DNA of 64,000 nt, from contig WJXW01000006.1 in assembly GCA_015832175.1 (NCBI GenBank), forward strand, positions 1,736,001 to 1,800,000, in the 5' to 3' direction. The notes beneath the pieces were generated by a model, which worked only from the letters and a program-made list of their open reading frames with translations, did no database searches and was not told the DNA's origin. Made by a program: the position numbers and the translations under genes. Below are positions 34,172 to 44,009 of this stretch, in pieces. Source of the stretch: Paraphaeosphaeria minitans (lineage: Eukaryota; Ascomycota; Dothideomycetes; Pleosporales; Didymosphaeriaceae). Each line of letters begins with the position of its first letter. Within the stretch, counting starts at the first letter, position 1.

Positions 34172-36035
34172 CTATTTAGACACTATCCTCAGCACTTCTT
34201 CACCCTCGCGCTGGCCTAGAATCCTTTCGGTAATCATCTGTTCCAGCACCTCCCTCACACCTACTTGCTGTTCCTTCCAACTGGGCTTAACAGCAACGGC
34301 ACCATCCCCTTGCCCCAGAACCTGCTTCAGCACCTCGGCGACGACCGCCTTGGCTCCGGCAGTCTTCGCTTGCTCTACATCTCCTGCTCTTTCACCGTAA
34401 CTCTTCGCTCCGCGGTAGAATACTCCTGCATTGGAGACCAGCACATTTCTACTCGAGATCCACGCGGGTTTGGCGTCGTCCCGGAACGAGAGGCCGAAGC
34501 GAGTGAGGTCTATGTCCGCTCGGGTGTCCAAGATATCTGCGAGGCGAGATGGGGAGAGGAGAGCGTTATGTGGAGGCTTGGCCAATTGTGTCAGGAGCTT
34601 TTGTGCTTCGGACAAGGCATTCCACTGAGTCTCCATGTCGGACGTGGCAGCTGACGATGCTTCGGCCACGGCTACCAGCGCGTCTGCGTAAGCGGATTGC
34701 TTTGCCACTTGCTGCTCTGGAGACTGTGGGCCCAGCATCAAGGTGGCAAACAGATGGGAGACTGTGCTGGCATATTGTGGTGCTGTAATGTTCCCGCTGC
34801 GGTAAGATGCTTCGGCGACGGCGACCTGAAATATAGCGGCAGCAAGGAGGGCGTCGTCTTTGGGGGTTAGGGCGTGCTCCTGTTTGGTGCTAGGGGACGA
34901 TATGGACAGGGTAGGACCGGCGGCTTCGTCTTCGATCGGAGGCTGTGGTGCGTTGTCTACCAGCGAGATGAGGGTCGAGATACTGGCATTGACTGTAGAA
35001 AGGCCCTCTTGAACTCGTTTTTCAAGATTTGGCAGCTCAGTGGTGTCATACAAGCTCAACAGTGTCGTCAAAGCACCAAGCTGAGCAGTGCAAGTTTCTA
35101 GGATGACCTCTGGGGACAGAGCCTCCTCGACGGTGGCCCATTCTCCAGTGGCAGAAGAACCTTCTGACGCGGCATCGGCATCCTTCTGCTCGCCCGTTCC
35201 AGTACCAGCGTCTAACGTAACACCTCCACCATCAAGGGAAGCGTCGCCTTGCTCGTTCTGTATGTCCTTCCACCGCAGAGCCGTCTGCTCATACTCACGC
35301 TGCTGTGCGGCAAGGACGTTGGCGAAAAGATCCGCGGCCTCCTCGAGCAACGCGCGGGCAGGTGCTTTCCCCTCAGCTTCGACCTCATCTTCCAACAGTG
35401 CTTCTGCTGATGAGCTGAGAACCTGTCCAGTATTGAATTGGACGTCCAGGTTGTCGCGATTCAGAAACATGGCCGCACGGTGAGACGCCAAAGTCTCTTG
35501 TAGCAGGGCGCTCTTGTTGCCCAAATGAGGCCCCACGCGTTCGTCTTCGCAAGCCTGGTATTCAAGATGTGCCCTTCGTAGCTTTAGCGATTGTACAGGT
35601 CAAAGTTGCACTAAGGTGCGGGCACAAAGCCAGTGGGAGTTAAATTAGAGTGGTGTATGTCTCGGCTGACAAAGACACATCGACTTTGCACCCGTTGGTT
35701 GCTGAACGTACTTATTGTATGCCAGATCAAAACTTTGCGGGAATTTTGCTAGTCCCTCATCGTACACCTGAACTGCCCGTTGAAAGAATCTCGCTGACTT
35801 AGCCGCGTCTCCAGCTCGCCATTTGCCCTAAATTTGATTGTTAGTGCCGTTGCCCAGTAATCAACTACGCGGTAGCAAGCAGCACCTGCTGTGGGGAAAA
35901 AATCCTGAACGGTAGGGCAAAACTTACCGCAGCCTGTTCAAATTCGTCTGCTGCTTCCAAGTACTCGACTTCGGACTGCGGGTTAGAAGGTTTCGATTTG
36001 GCCTTAGCCTTGAAGTCCCTGTTCTTGGGCGGCAT
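34172..36035 (-). CDS. TPR-repeat protein, conserved in ascomycetes
   Basis: Minus-strand exons 36035-35928, 35827-35712 and 35573-34172 give 542 codons (541 aa). It begins MPPKNRDFKAKAKSK. Tetratricopeptide repeats follow, built on YLEAADEFEQAAGKWRAGDAAKSARFFQRAVQVYDEGLAKFP and QSFDLAYNKAHLEYQAC, then HRAAMFLNRDNLDVQFNTGQVL. The middle is Glu-rich and disordered. Further helical repeats lie at about 290-400 (AIFQVAVAEASYRSGN, YADALVAVAEASS). The second intron (138 nt) is long; its acceptor at 35574 is the only one that keeps the frame, since an earlier AG leads to a stop. A cytosolic scaffold or assembly role is usual for such proteins; the partner is unknown. Confidence 0.82.
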
Positions 36036-36468
36036 CCTAGGTATCGACTCTTTGTCTGATTCAGCTGGCGAAAGAGCAAATCAGAAAAGGGCAGCGTTGA
36101 TGAAGAACATGCGAGTTGCCTACCTATGAGACCTAGGTAAATATGGCTGCAGTGACATCTTGGCGCGCTCCAGAAAATTGCGGGGCCTTCTCCGACAACG
36201 ACGTTCTAGAAAGCCTCTTTGCCGGCGCAGCATTTGTGTCCGAGTCACTTCAGCATGTCGAAAGCACACATCTGATCATAATGTTCACGAAACGTCGGCG
36301 CCGCGCGCACGGACGTTTGTCCTCGCACTCTGAGTGGTGACTTTGACAGCAAGTCCCGTGACTGCGCGTCACCCGAGGCAAAGCATATAACATGTCCACG
36401 TTCCAGGTGTAGGATCCCTTTGCAAAGTCTCGTGTTGTGAACTTAGATCATACGAAGTGCTCACCACC
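36036..36468. promoter_or_regulatory. Divergent promoter TPR gene / MGMT gene
   Basis: 433 bp between opposed start codons. No TATA box or clear operator. An ORF at 36143-36340 (65 aa) has no family features and I do not call it. Confidence 0.35.
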
Positions 36469-36992
36469 ATGCAAGCAAAGACGCTACCTGCAGGCAACGT
36501 GACGGCGTTCCAGACGCGAGTGTACGCCCTTTTACTACAGGTTTGTCGGCCACGCTTCGAAGTATGCGAAAAGCATCTTACCCGTGCATAGATTCCCGAG
36601 GGCAAGGTGTCTACGTATGCTGCACTTGCCAAGGCCTTGCAAAGCAGCCCGCGAGCCGTGGGTGGAGCGCTGCGCAACAATCCTTTTGCGCCCGAGTGAG
36701 TTTTGGCATCCTAACTAGCGAACCTGTTCACACACTGATATGGCCAGGGTTCCTTGTCATCGGATACTGGCAAGCACAGGCGTAGGATACATGTATACTA
36801 TGAGGTTGCCCAAATATGAGACTGACGCGCTTGCAGTTCATTGGCGGCTTCAAGGGAGATTGGGAGAAGGTGCCGAGCGGACAAAATCAAACGTCGAAGA
36901 GAGAGCTTCTTGCCACCGAGGGTGTACAGCTTGACGAGAAAGGCTATTTGGTTGACAAGTCCTGCTGGTGGGACAAGTTTGACGTCTCGTAG
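36469..36992 (+). CDS. Compact O6-alkylguanine-DNA alkyltransferase (MGMT domain)
   Basis: Exons 36469-36540, 36592-36695, 36748-36781 and 36837-36992 give 122 codons (121 aa). The protein is only the DNA-binding and active-site half of MGMT/Ogt: FQTRVYALLLQIPEGKVSTYAALAKAL, then SPRAVGGALRNNPFAPEVPCHRIL and GGFKGDWE...KRELLATEGV. The acceptor Cys is present (Cys62 in PCHR), unlike alkyltransferase-like Atl1 proteins, which have Trp there. Asn in RNNPF and Arg in the helix-turn-helix (SPRAVGGAL) are also kept. The N-terminal domain of bacterial and human MGMT is absent. Expected role: direct reversal of O6-alkylguanine or recognition of bulky O6 lesions in the nucleus. A tiny 34-nt exon encodes the active-site loop. 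Confidence 0.9.
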
Positions 36993-37199
36993 TGGGCGAA
37001 GAAAGACGAAGCATACGAAGGGCCTTGTTGCAGTACACCCCGCATACCGGGTAGTCCTTAACGATTGATACACCGTGGTATTAGATGTATAGTAGAAAGA
37101 ATAGGTCTTATAATCAAACCACAGGGAGTCGCACCTGCCCTCTGTAAAACAGCAAACTCATATCAGGAGGCTGGATATTTGGATCCTGCGTAAGGGTAC

Positions 37200-38948
37200 T
37201 CAAAAGTTTGACGAGGCACTGCACAAATTTGCAACAACATTAAGCGTCTGATCCGCCCAATCTGCGAAGGCAACATCCAGTTTCAGAGCTTCCCAGTCGC
37301 TGTCGTTTTTGATGACCGCACGGCCTGCTGATCGCATGGCTTCGAGACGATAGGGATGCATACTCTCGTGATCTTTAAACTGCAATGGCGCTGTGTCCAT
37401 GTTTGTCGCTTCAGACCTCGGTGTAGCACAGACATGTGGGGAATCATCTGCGTCGGTCATGGCTCTATCCGGTGCGTCTGCTACATTATTGCTCGGTCGC
37501 AAGACTCTATCCATTGAGGTAGCATCGTCGCTCGAATCGCTGGTATGAACATTGTTCGCAGCGACAGCAAGCCCACGAAGAGTATCAGGTCCCATATCGA
37601 GCCTGGTTTTGCGCACTGGGTCTTGTGTTGGACGGTTGAATTGCGCCAATAGATGACCAATGCAGTCCAGAAGATCGGACCAGGACAACGAGAACAAAGC
37701 TGCTTCGGCTGTACGGTGGAATCGAGCCGAGCCTACGATGCGCTCCCCTTTTTTCAAAAAGACGTTGAGATGTTGTATGTGAGGTGCCTCGCTAGGATTC
37801 TGCGGTGAAGCGCTATGGTCACTCGATGAGAGGTCGGCAATGGAGTACGAAAACGGCAATGATGACGTTACGCTCACTTTCGTCGTGTTCGAGATTTCGG
37901 GTGAAGTGGGCAGCCTCGTGAAGCCAGGTGGAACTTGCTGTTGTATTGCTGGCACGGCCTTTTCAGCGGCTTCCAGACTGCCTTCCTTGCCCCTCGAACC
38001 CCCTTTGCGCGTTTCGATGGCGTACACGCGTTGTCGCTCATTTGTGACCATGCGACGGAGGAGGGGTGTGACAAGGCCCACAAGCTTATTTCCATCTTTC
38101 GGCCATACCAGGTCGTTGTCGGCATGTACCTGGTCTTCTCCCAAAGCTCTGGCAGCCTCGCGCGGATCTCCCTCAAGTTGTCTCTTGCTGGCTGTGCTCT
38201 CTCCGAAGTATAGTTCCCCGGCACCTCCAGCGAGAAACTCCCGCACGCAGTAGAACAATCGCAGCTTGACCATGTCCGTATCGCCTTTCCCCCTGTTGCC
38301 CACGCAACTTTGCCGCTCCGGATGTGCCGGACTAAGCATGTATGATTTGGCCTCGGATTGGAGATGTAGAAAACTTTCGGGTGAGAGCTGCAGCGACATG
38401 AAGAGCTTCGACATTGGTAAGCGCGTGTGTTTGCGGGCGTTCCTTTCGGAAGGCCGTCGGAAAAGTGCCGCTGCCGAATGAATTCCTGGACTAGTTGGAG
38501 CGCAAGGACGCGTACTGTCTGCTGGCGTCCCGAGGCCTGGGTCGACTTGGGGCTCTTGACTGCCACGCGCAATGTGCGGTATTGCCGGCACCCGAGCGCG
38601 CTTGAACCCAGCTTCTGCACCATCCTCGCATATTCCCGAAGAATCTGAAGTCCTTTTCCTCTTGCCCTTTTGTGTAGTCATGGCGCGAGCAGTGTCGTGT
38701 CCCGCCAATGCCTGCGCTTTGTCGGCAGCAGTGGTTGCAGCCTCGAGCAACTCTACGAAGTTGTGGGTTTCTTGTAACGCGACGGTGGGTAAATCAGGCA
38801 TCTGGCAGGGCGTGAACATATCAATGTCCTTCGTCGAAGCGGATGGACAGCGGACATGGTCGCCAGTTTCTGGTGTCGACGTGACGTTCGCGGGTATCGG
38901 GTGGTTCTTGAAACATGGCGTGTTTGCGGCCATATTCGCAAATACCAT
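37200..38948 (-). CDS. Orphan protein, probably nuclear
   Basis: One exon of 582 codons. I do not recognise the family. The N-terminal 200 residues are disordered with a basic NLS-like cluster (TTQKGKRKRTSD, about residue 93). A folded block at about 195-300 contains MSKLFMSLQLSPESFLHLQSEAKSYML, CVGNRGKGDTDMVKLRLFYCVREFL and ARALGEDQVHADNDLVWPKDGNKLVGLVTPLLRRMVTNERQRVYAIETRK. A second block at about 395-450 starts HLNVFLKKGERIVGSARFHRTAEAALFSL. The ordered blocks look selected rather than random, so I take the gene as real. A short proline-poor acidic end follows. No signal peptide or membrane segment. Confidence 0.7.
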   Translation of the reverse strand: MVFANMAANTPCFKNHPIPANVTSTPETGDHVRCPSASTKDIDMFTPCQMPDLPTVALQETHNFVELLEAATTAADKAQALAGHDTARAMTTQKGKRKRTSDSSGICEDGAEAGFKRARVPAIPHIARGSQEPQVDPGLGTPADSTRPCAPTSPGIHSAAALFRRPSERNARKHTRLPMSKLFMSLQLSPESFLHLQSEAKSYMLSPAHPERQSCVGNRGKGDTDMVKLRLFYCVREFLAGGAGELYFGESTASKRQLEGDPREAARALGEDQVHADNDLVWPKDGNKLVGLVTPLLRRMVTNERQRVYAIETRKGGSRGKEGSLEAAEKAVPAIQQQVPPGFTRLPTSPEISNTTKVSVTSSLPFSYSIADLSSSDHSASPQNPSEAPHIQHLNVFLKKGERIVGSARFHRTAEAALFSLSWSDLLDCIGHLLAQFNRPTQDPVRKTRLDMGPDTLRGLAVAANNVHTSDSSDDATSMDRVLRPSNNVADAPDRAMTDADDSPHVCATPRSEATNMDTAPLQFKDHESMHPYRLEAMRSAGRAVIKNDSDWEALKLDVAFADWADQTLNVVANLCSASSNF

Positions 38949-39577
38949 CCGTTCGTAAGACAGCTTAGCGAGCCTGGCTGCTACCTAAGAGTTCTCTCAA
39001 GGCTGAGGCGAATCAGTATACATCCATTGCGGCGCATCGATTGCGTAGACCAGGGCCTTCCGGATTCACTGCTCACTGCGCCCCGCAAAGTAGGGAGGCC
39101 TCGAAGACGTCTCATGATGCCCCCAATTGAAGCGCTCGGCAGTGAAGTGTGTCGCCGTCGGTTGTGTAATGGAGTAGCTACCTGGGGAGCGTTGCTTGCT
39201 GAAGAGCAGCTTGTTCAGTGTTTGTTGTTTGCGGTGTTTGCATCTGCGCTGTGCGGGCGTGCTGGCTGTCTGATTGGCGGTGTGGCTCTCCTCCGAGAAC
39301 ATCAAAGCAGCAAGAACGAAAACATGCATTTCTTATCCACTCCGCAATCGCGGTAGATACAAAGTAGTGTAGTGGTAGGTGCAGGGTAAACTACGTCGCC
39401 CAAAAGCGTCTAAGAGTTTTATCCTACACACGCTGCGGCAGGTACCGGTACACAGCGCTGACGTCAACTGTTAATTGGCCCACCGACTTGGACAAGTATG
39501 TGGAAACGCTTCCGTTCTAGGTAGGTACCTATATATTCACCCTTGCTACTTGCATAAAGGTGCACAAACATCTACAA
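38949..39577. other. Intergenic spacer with palindromic TAGGTAGGTACCTA
   Basis: 629 bases. The palindrome CTAGGTAGGTACCTA lies at about 39518-39532. ORFs are short and without features. It is the promoter of the orphan gene and the 3' flank of the DUF3431 gene. Confidence 0.45.
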
Positions 39578-40780
39578 TTAGAACCCATCTCCTTCATGCC
39601 ACTCTCGACCGGCTTCCTTAGCCCTATTCTTGGGATCCTTTCCTCTTTCCCAAGCGTCTGCCTTCAACTTGTCGATCGTGGGCCGCAGCTGCTGGATGTC
39701 GTGCTCCAATACGACATCCTTGCCAGGCTCTGGCTTCTCCAGCTTCTCAGCATCTCCAAACCTGAGCTCGTCGTTTGCTACCTTGATAGCCTTTGCCTTG
39801 TCCTTCCAGTCGTTCAGCTCACGCTCGCGATCTTCCAGTTCATGCGTTTTTCTCAAGAACTCCTCGAATTCGCTCTCCCCTCCAAAGCAGCTGCCGTATT
39901 GATCGCAGAAGCAGATGTGCTCTTTGGGACAATAAAGATTGCTGCCGGTGAAGACGAATTGCCAGACGTACTCCCAAATGCGACCAGACATGGAGTCCTG
40001 CAACTTCGTCGAGAAGAGCCAATTGCGATACCAGAGATATTGCGCGAACGGTTTGGCCTGTATGCGCTCACGGGAAAGGGCAAATTGGGCGCAGCATGGC
40101 TGTGCAAGCACGGATGGCACGGGGTCCAGTGGGAACAGCTCGCTCCACGATTTGGCAAGCAGGTGTTCTTCTTGCTTGAAGGCGTTTTTCTCCGTCTCGC
40201 CCGGATGCATCCAGTCAGGACAGCCGGGGTACCAATTGCAGCGCATGTTGACGAAACCTTCTCTCCACACACGGGGGCGACTCAGTCTCTTGATCATGTC
40301 GGCGGCATTGTGCCCCAGGAGATCATCGTTGTGCCAGGCATACTGGTGTGCATGCATGAACATGACGACGTCAGGCAGGTTGTCGTAGTTGTCGATGATC
40401 CACGACAGATAGACCATGACCTCGTGGCCCTTGTTCTTGGGCGGGTGCAGCGGTGCGGTAGGGTCGTCGGCCACGTATATCGCCTTCTGTTGGTCGACGA
40501 GCTCGGCCTCCATCCATCGTATATCCTCCCGCTTGGTTTTGGCAATGACCAAGACCGAAGTGTAGTTGTGGTCAGCCGGCAGGGGCGATCCGGCCTTGAA
40601 GTTCGGTTTTGGATTCCAGTTGACAAAGTCTGGTTCTGGGTGCTCTGTGCCGACATGGTCGCCGAAGGGCAAGTGCTGGGGCAGATTTTGCCAGGACTCG
40701 CGCGCTGTGCGGCTGGAATATATGAAGAGACACAAGAGAGCAGCTCCGAGGGCGAAGAATGGGAGCTTTCGCTGCGTCAT
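39578..40780 (-). CDS. DUF3431 type II membrane protein
   Basis: One exon, 400 aa. A short cytosolic N-terminus (MTQRK) precedes a signal anchor (LPFFALGAALLCLFIYSS, residues 6-23), so the bulk would face the Golgi or ER lumen or the outside. DUF3431 blocks are VLVIAKTKREDIRWMEAEL, YLSWIIDNYDNLPDVVMFMHAHQYAWHNDD, GFVNMRCNWYPGCPDWM and AQPCCAQFALSRERI. The last 120 residues are charged and helical. DUF3431 proteins are uncharacterised; some resemble glycosyltransferase folds, but this is not shown here. A 466-codon frame on the opposite strand is a shadow. Confidence 0.88.
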   Translation of the reverse strand: MTQRKLPFFALGAALLCLFIYSSRTARESWQNLPQHLPFGDHVGTEHPEPDFVNWNPKPNFKAGSPLPADHNYTSVLVIAKTKREDIRWMEAELVDQQKAIYVADDPTAPLHPPKNKGHEVMVYLSWIIDNYDNLPDVVMFMHAHQYAWHNDDLLGHNAADMIKRLSRPRVWREGFVNMRCNWYPGCPDWMHPGETEKNAFKQEEHLLAKSWSELFPLDPVPSVLAQPCCAQFALSRERIQAKPFAQYLWYRNWLFSTKLQDSMSGRIWEYVWQFVFTGSNLYCPKEHICFCDQYGSCFGGESEFEEFLRKTHELEDRERELNDWKDKAKAIKVANDELRFGDAEKLEKPEPGKDVVLEHDIQQLRPTIDKLKADAWERGKDPKNRAKEAGREWHEGDGF

Positions 40781-41656
40781 GATGCGTTGAGCCGGGAAGG
40801 AGCGCGCCGCGGCTACCGCGATTGCCCGTTGCGTTTGGGAAGCGGCGTGAAGTGGTCGTTTGCGCGCAGCTCACATCGACAACGAGGCTCGTCGCGGCAT
40901 GAAGGCGGGCGCGGCGGCGAAAACGATTTGAACCGCAAACATGAGAGGTGGCAAGGTTGAAGGAACACAGTGGCCGGTTTGTGCGAATCTGGCCATCACA
41001 TCCCTTTGGTAGCGTCGTACTGCCGCGTAAGCCTGAGACCAAGCGTCGTCGAGTCACCCCCACACCTTCCTCTACCTACCTAACGCCTTCTGCGCAAGCC
41101 CGGTCTCCACATGTCCTGGTTCTCAGGCACTGGCTATTCTGACTTGCAAGAGGTAAGTATAACCAAGTTACGTCGTGCAGGCTGCGGCACAGTGGAGGTT
41201 GCGCAGTAGTCCTATCTCACTGTGGACTCAAGTCACAGCTGAACGTGGTTGTGCAATGAAAGGCTCTATTGTGTATGGGGATGGGTGTGCCCACAAGGCG
41301 CAACGCAAAGAAGCTTGATAGCCGCAGCCATCAGCAAGTCACTACCTACTATACGACTACGATACCATCCGCCTTCCGTGGCTTTGGGTGCACGTTCTGG
41401 TCATCAGAGCCAACATTAGACTCCGACCAGCACGATTGCCCTGCCGCTGTTGGCAGCCACATTGCTAGGCCTAAGAGTTACTGGTGCAGACGTGGTCGAA
41501 GGGAGCTGTGCAGTGGTGTGCAGGGTTGACTAGGACACCTTGACTAGGTAGGTACCAGAGCGTCCACATCTTCCTTGCGCTCATCGTGGTTTTCCGCGTT
41601 CCTGGCCAGGAATGCTCATACGAGCCTCTAAGCTTGCGCGAAATGCTCGCAGGAAC
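40781..41656. other. Spacer with an isolated exon-like start
   Basis: Upstream of the DUF3431 gene. At 41111-41152 an ATG opens MSWFSGTGYSDLQE and meets a perfect donor, GTAAGT, at 41153. No continuing exon with recognisable sequence follows before the repeats. It may be a decayed first exon or chance. Confidence 0.35.
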
Positions 41657-41900
41657 GATGTGACTAGACGCAAGGTCGACGACGCGCCAAGAGGGATGTG
41701 ACTAGACGCAACGTCGACGACGCGCCAAGAGGGATGTGACTAGACCCAACGTCGACGACGCGCCAAGAGGGATGTGACTAGACCCAACGTCGACGACGCG
41801 CCAAGAGGGATGTGACTAGACCCAACGTCGACGATGCGCCAAGAGGGATGTGACTAAGACCCAAGCTCGATGATGCGCCAAGAGGGATGTGACAAGAATG
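41657..41900. repeat. 38-bp minisatellite, about six copies
   Basis: The unit GATGTGACTAGACCCAACG followed by TCGACGACGCGCCAAGAGG repeats from 41657. Four further copies begin at 41695, 41733, 41771 and 41809, a slightly longer copy (39-40 bp) begins at 41847, and a partial copy follows. Left copies have GACGCAA where right copies have GACCCAA, a sign of stepwise duplication. It is rich in CG dinucleotides and non-coding. It directly precedes two MITE-like elements. Confidence 0.9.
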
Positions 41901-41933
41901 GAAGGAAAGCAACGCACCTCTGTTTACAGCCCT

Positions 41934-42005
41934 GGGACAAAGGTCTGAGTACAGCGGCAGTCGTTGCCCACGCTGAAGCAACGCGCTGTACTCGGACTTC
42001 TGACC
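41934..42005. mobile_element. MITE-like element, copy 2
   Basis: 72 bp that form a near-perfect hairpin. The left end GACAAAGGTCTGAGTACAGCG matches the reverse complement of the right end (GTCAGAAGTCCGAGTACAGCG) at 17 of 21 positions, and the inner CGTTGC/GCAACG also pairs. The right end, reversed, shares GTACAGCGCGTTGC exactly with copy 4 at 49545. No ORF. Confidence 0.65.
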
Positions 42006-42068
42006 GCTGCACCGGCAGAATCGGTTGAAACTGCCACGCAAACGTACGCCATCTACCGCCACAGTACT

Positions 42069-42142
42069 GGAACAAAGGTCTGGCTACGATTAGCATGCGC
42101 ATACGCCTACATCGGGGTGACACACTGTACTCAGACTTAAAG
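42069..42142. mobile_element. MITE-like element, copy 3 (diverged)
   Basis: About 74 bp with left end AACAAAGGTCTGGCTACGA and right end ACACTGTACTCAGACTTAAAG. Reversed, the right end gives AAGTCTGAGTACAGTGTG, the same terminal motif as the other copies. It lies 63 bp right of copy 2. The middle is diverged. Confidence 0.5.
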
Positions 42143-42916
42143 AGGACGTGTGGAAATTATACCGGCACAATAAAGAACGAAGTCCGTAACGCTGGTACGA
42201 CCAAGAACGTATCGAGCATTGGCCAAGTCTTTTCATGGAGGCGGACCATCACTCTCGGGTTTCAAGTGATGCGGCGATCAAGGGAAGGCGAAAGACGTGG
42301 CAGGCATTGTGGCGGATGTTGATTGCTAGCGCACGTACTGATGAGTGCGGGCGACCACAGTTGCTGCTGGCGTGGAGCCAGATATGATATTGAAGTATTT
42401 AGACAGTGCTGACTGAGGGCGCGGATGTGGTGACGACTGATAGCCGGGGACATATAGAAGTACAATTTGGTGTCGACGCAGACGAAGACGCATTGCGCAC
42501 CCAAAGGCCAAGTCTGTGGCGTTGGGAACCTTTACCGAAATGTTGATACCGTTTCTCCTAAGGAAATCCACCGAGTGCCGAGAACCGTGATGAGATGCTG
42601 GGGCTACAAGTTGGCAAACTATCGAGCATGCTACTTGCGCCGTGAACCTTATTGAAGAACTTTTGTCGACCTAAACCCCGCACTGTGCCGTAATGCCGTA
42701 TTATACCGAACCGCAAGAAGTGTATAGGATTACATGAGACGAGCGTCGAGAATGGCGAAAAAGTTCAGTACACTAGTCACCCCAGAAGGAGCAATGCAGT
42801 GTTCGAACAATCATGCCTTTATGCCTGATGACAGAGCATCGGGATAGAGGTCGCTCAGTCTGCGTTGTGCTCCGCAACTCAGAACTATTTTGGTTCTGAT
42901 AGGGTCAGCGAGGCGT
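42143..42916. other. Intergenic spacer
   Basis: About 770 bases with the 3' flank of the RRM-RGG gene. Frames on both strands are short or are read-through from that gene. I see no other feature. Confidence 0.45.
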
Positions 42917-44009
42917 CTAGCGGGAGTAGCGTTCATCACCACCACGGTCCTCGTAAGGTCGACCACCACCACCACTGTACGCATCCTGACGAGGAGGAGG
43001 AGCGTCTCCATAGCCGCCAACACCACCTGCAGGTGGGGGAGGGCGCTCGTTGTAGTATCCTCCACCTCCGCCACGGCGCTCCTCGCGGCCGCCATAGCGG
43101 TCGTCGCGGGAGGCATAGCGATCGGCACCACGCGAGCCGTAGTCATCTCGGTCGCGGCGGTAGGGACGGTCTTCATAACGAGATCCTCGGTAGCCATAGC
43201 CGCCGCCGTAATCGTCACGACGACCGCCTCCATAGCCGCCTCCGCCACCGCCTCCACTTCCGCCAGAGTAGCCACCGCCGCCGCGACGGTCATCGTAGCG
43301 GTCACCGTAGCGGGGAGGGCCTCCGCGACCTCCACGACCACCACCGCTACCGCCGAACTCTGATAGGCATTAGCTTGTGGTCTCAATGCTCGTTCGGGGC
43401 ACTTACCACGCTTGGGCGGACCGTAGTACTTGCCCGGGGTTGGGGTACGGGGTCGGGCGCGACGGGCCTTCTCGATGCTCAGCGTCCTGCCCTGGTGAAC
43501 TTCACCCTGGAGGCCCTCCTTGGCAGCGTCGGCCTGATCAGAGGTAACCATTTTGACAAAGCCAAAGCCGCGAGACTCCTTGGTATGGGGGTCACGCATG
43601 ATGTTGCACTTCTCTACCTCGCCATACTTCTCGAAGAGACGAGTGACCTCTTCCTCGGTCAAGCTCGGGTGAATGCCAGTCACGAAGAGGTTGGAGCCAG
43701 GGTTGCGGCTGTGGTCGTCCTCGTCGCGCGAGTCTGGGGGCGGGCCACTGTGTGGTGTTAGTACAGCCGCATCGACGGTAGGGTGAGAACTGCAATTACC
43801 GGCTATCGCGGTTGATGGGCGAAGCGCTGCGCACGCGAGAATCGTCTAGGTCGCGACGGTCAGCGCGCGGAGACCTGCTACGCTCGCGGTCGTAACCACG
43901 GGGCTCGTCTGCGCGTCGTGTCAGTAAGCTTGCGAGCCGCCGGCGAAACGCAGGCGCTAGACATACCATCGTAGCCGCGTTGCTCGGACTCGTATTCCAT
44001 CGAAGCCAT
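42917..44009 (-). CDS. RRM protein with RGG/RYGG tail (Tra2/SR-like)
   Basis: Minus-strand exons 44009-43967, 43908-43800, 43747-43407 and 43359-42917 give 312 codons (311 aa). It starts MASMEYESEQRGYD. A short RS-type segment follows (RERSRSPRADRRDLDDSRVRSASP, about residues 20-43). One RRM lies at about 69-150 with RNP2 NLFVTGI and RNP1 RGFGFVKM. A linker ARPRTPTPGKYYGPPKR leads into about 145 residues of Gly/Arg/Tyr/Asp repeats (GGGRGGRGGPPRYGDRYDD), ending DERYSR. The layout is that of transformer-2-like splicing regulators. The 47-nt last intron shifts the frame. Without it a false 290-codon ORF of Ala/Val/Thr repeats appears to continue to 42811. Expected role: nuclear pre-mRNA splicing. 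Confidence 0.88.

Noticed and set aside
39560..40960. 466-codon open frame on the plus strand over the DUF3431 gene
   Set aside because: The minus-strand DUF3431 reading has a signal anchor and conserved blocks; the plus frame has none.
42811..43406. Continuation of the RRM gene as an Ala/Val/Thr-repeat protein
   Set aside because: A 47-nt intron (43406-43360) returns the frame to a Gly/Arg/Tyr tail ending at 42917; the long alternative is the same Gly-rich DNA read one base off.
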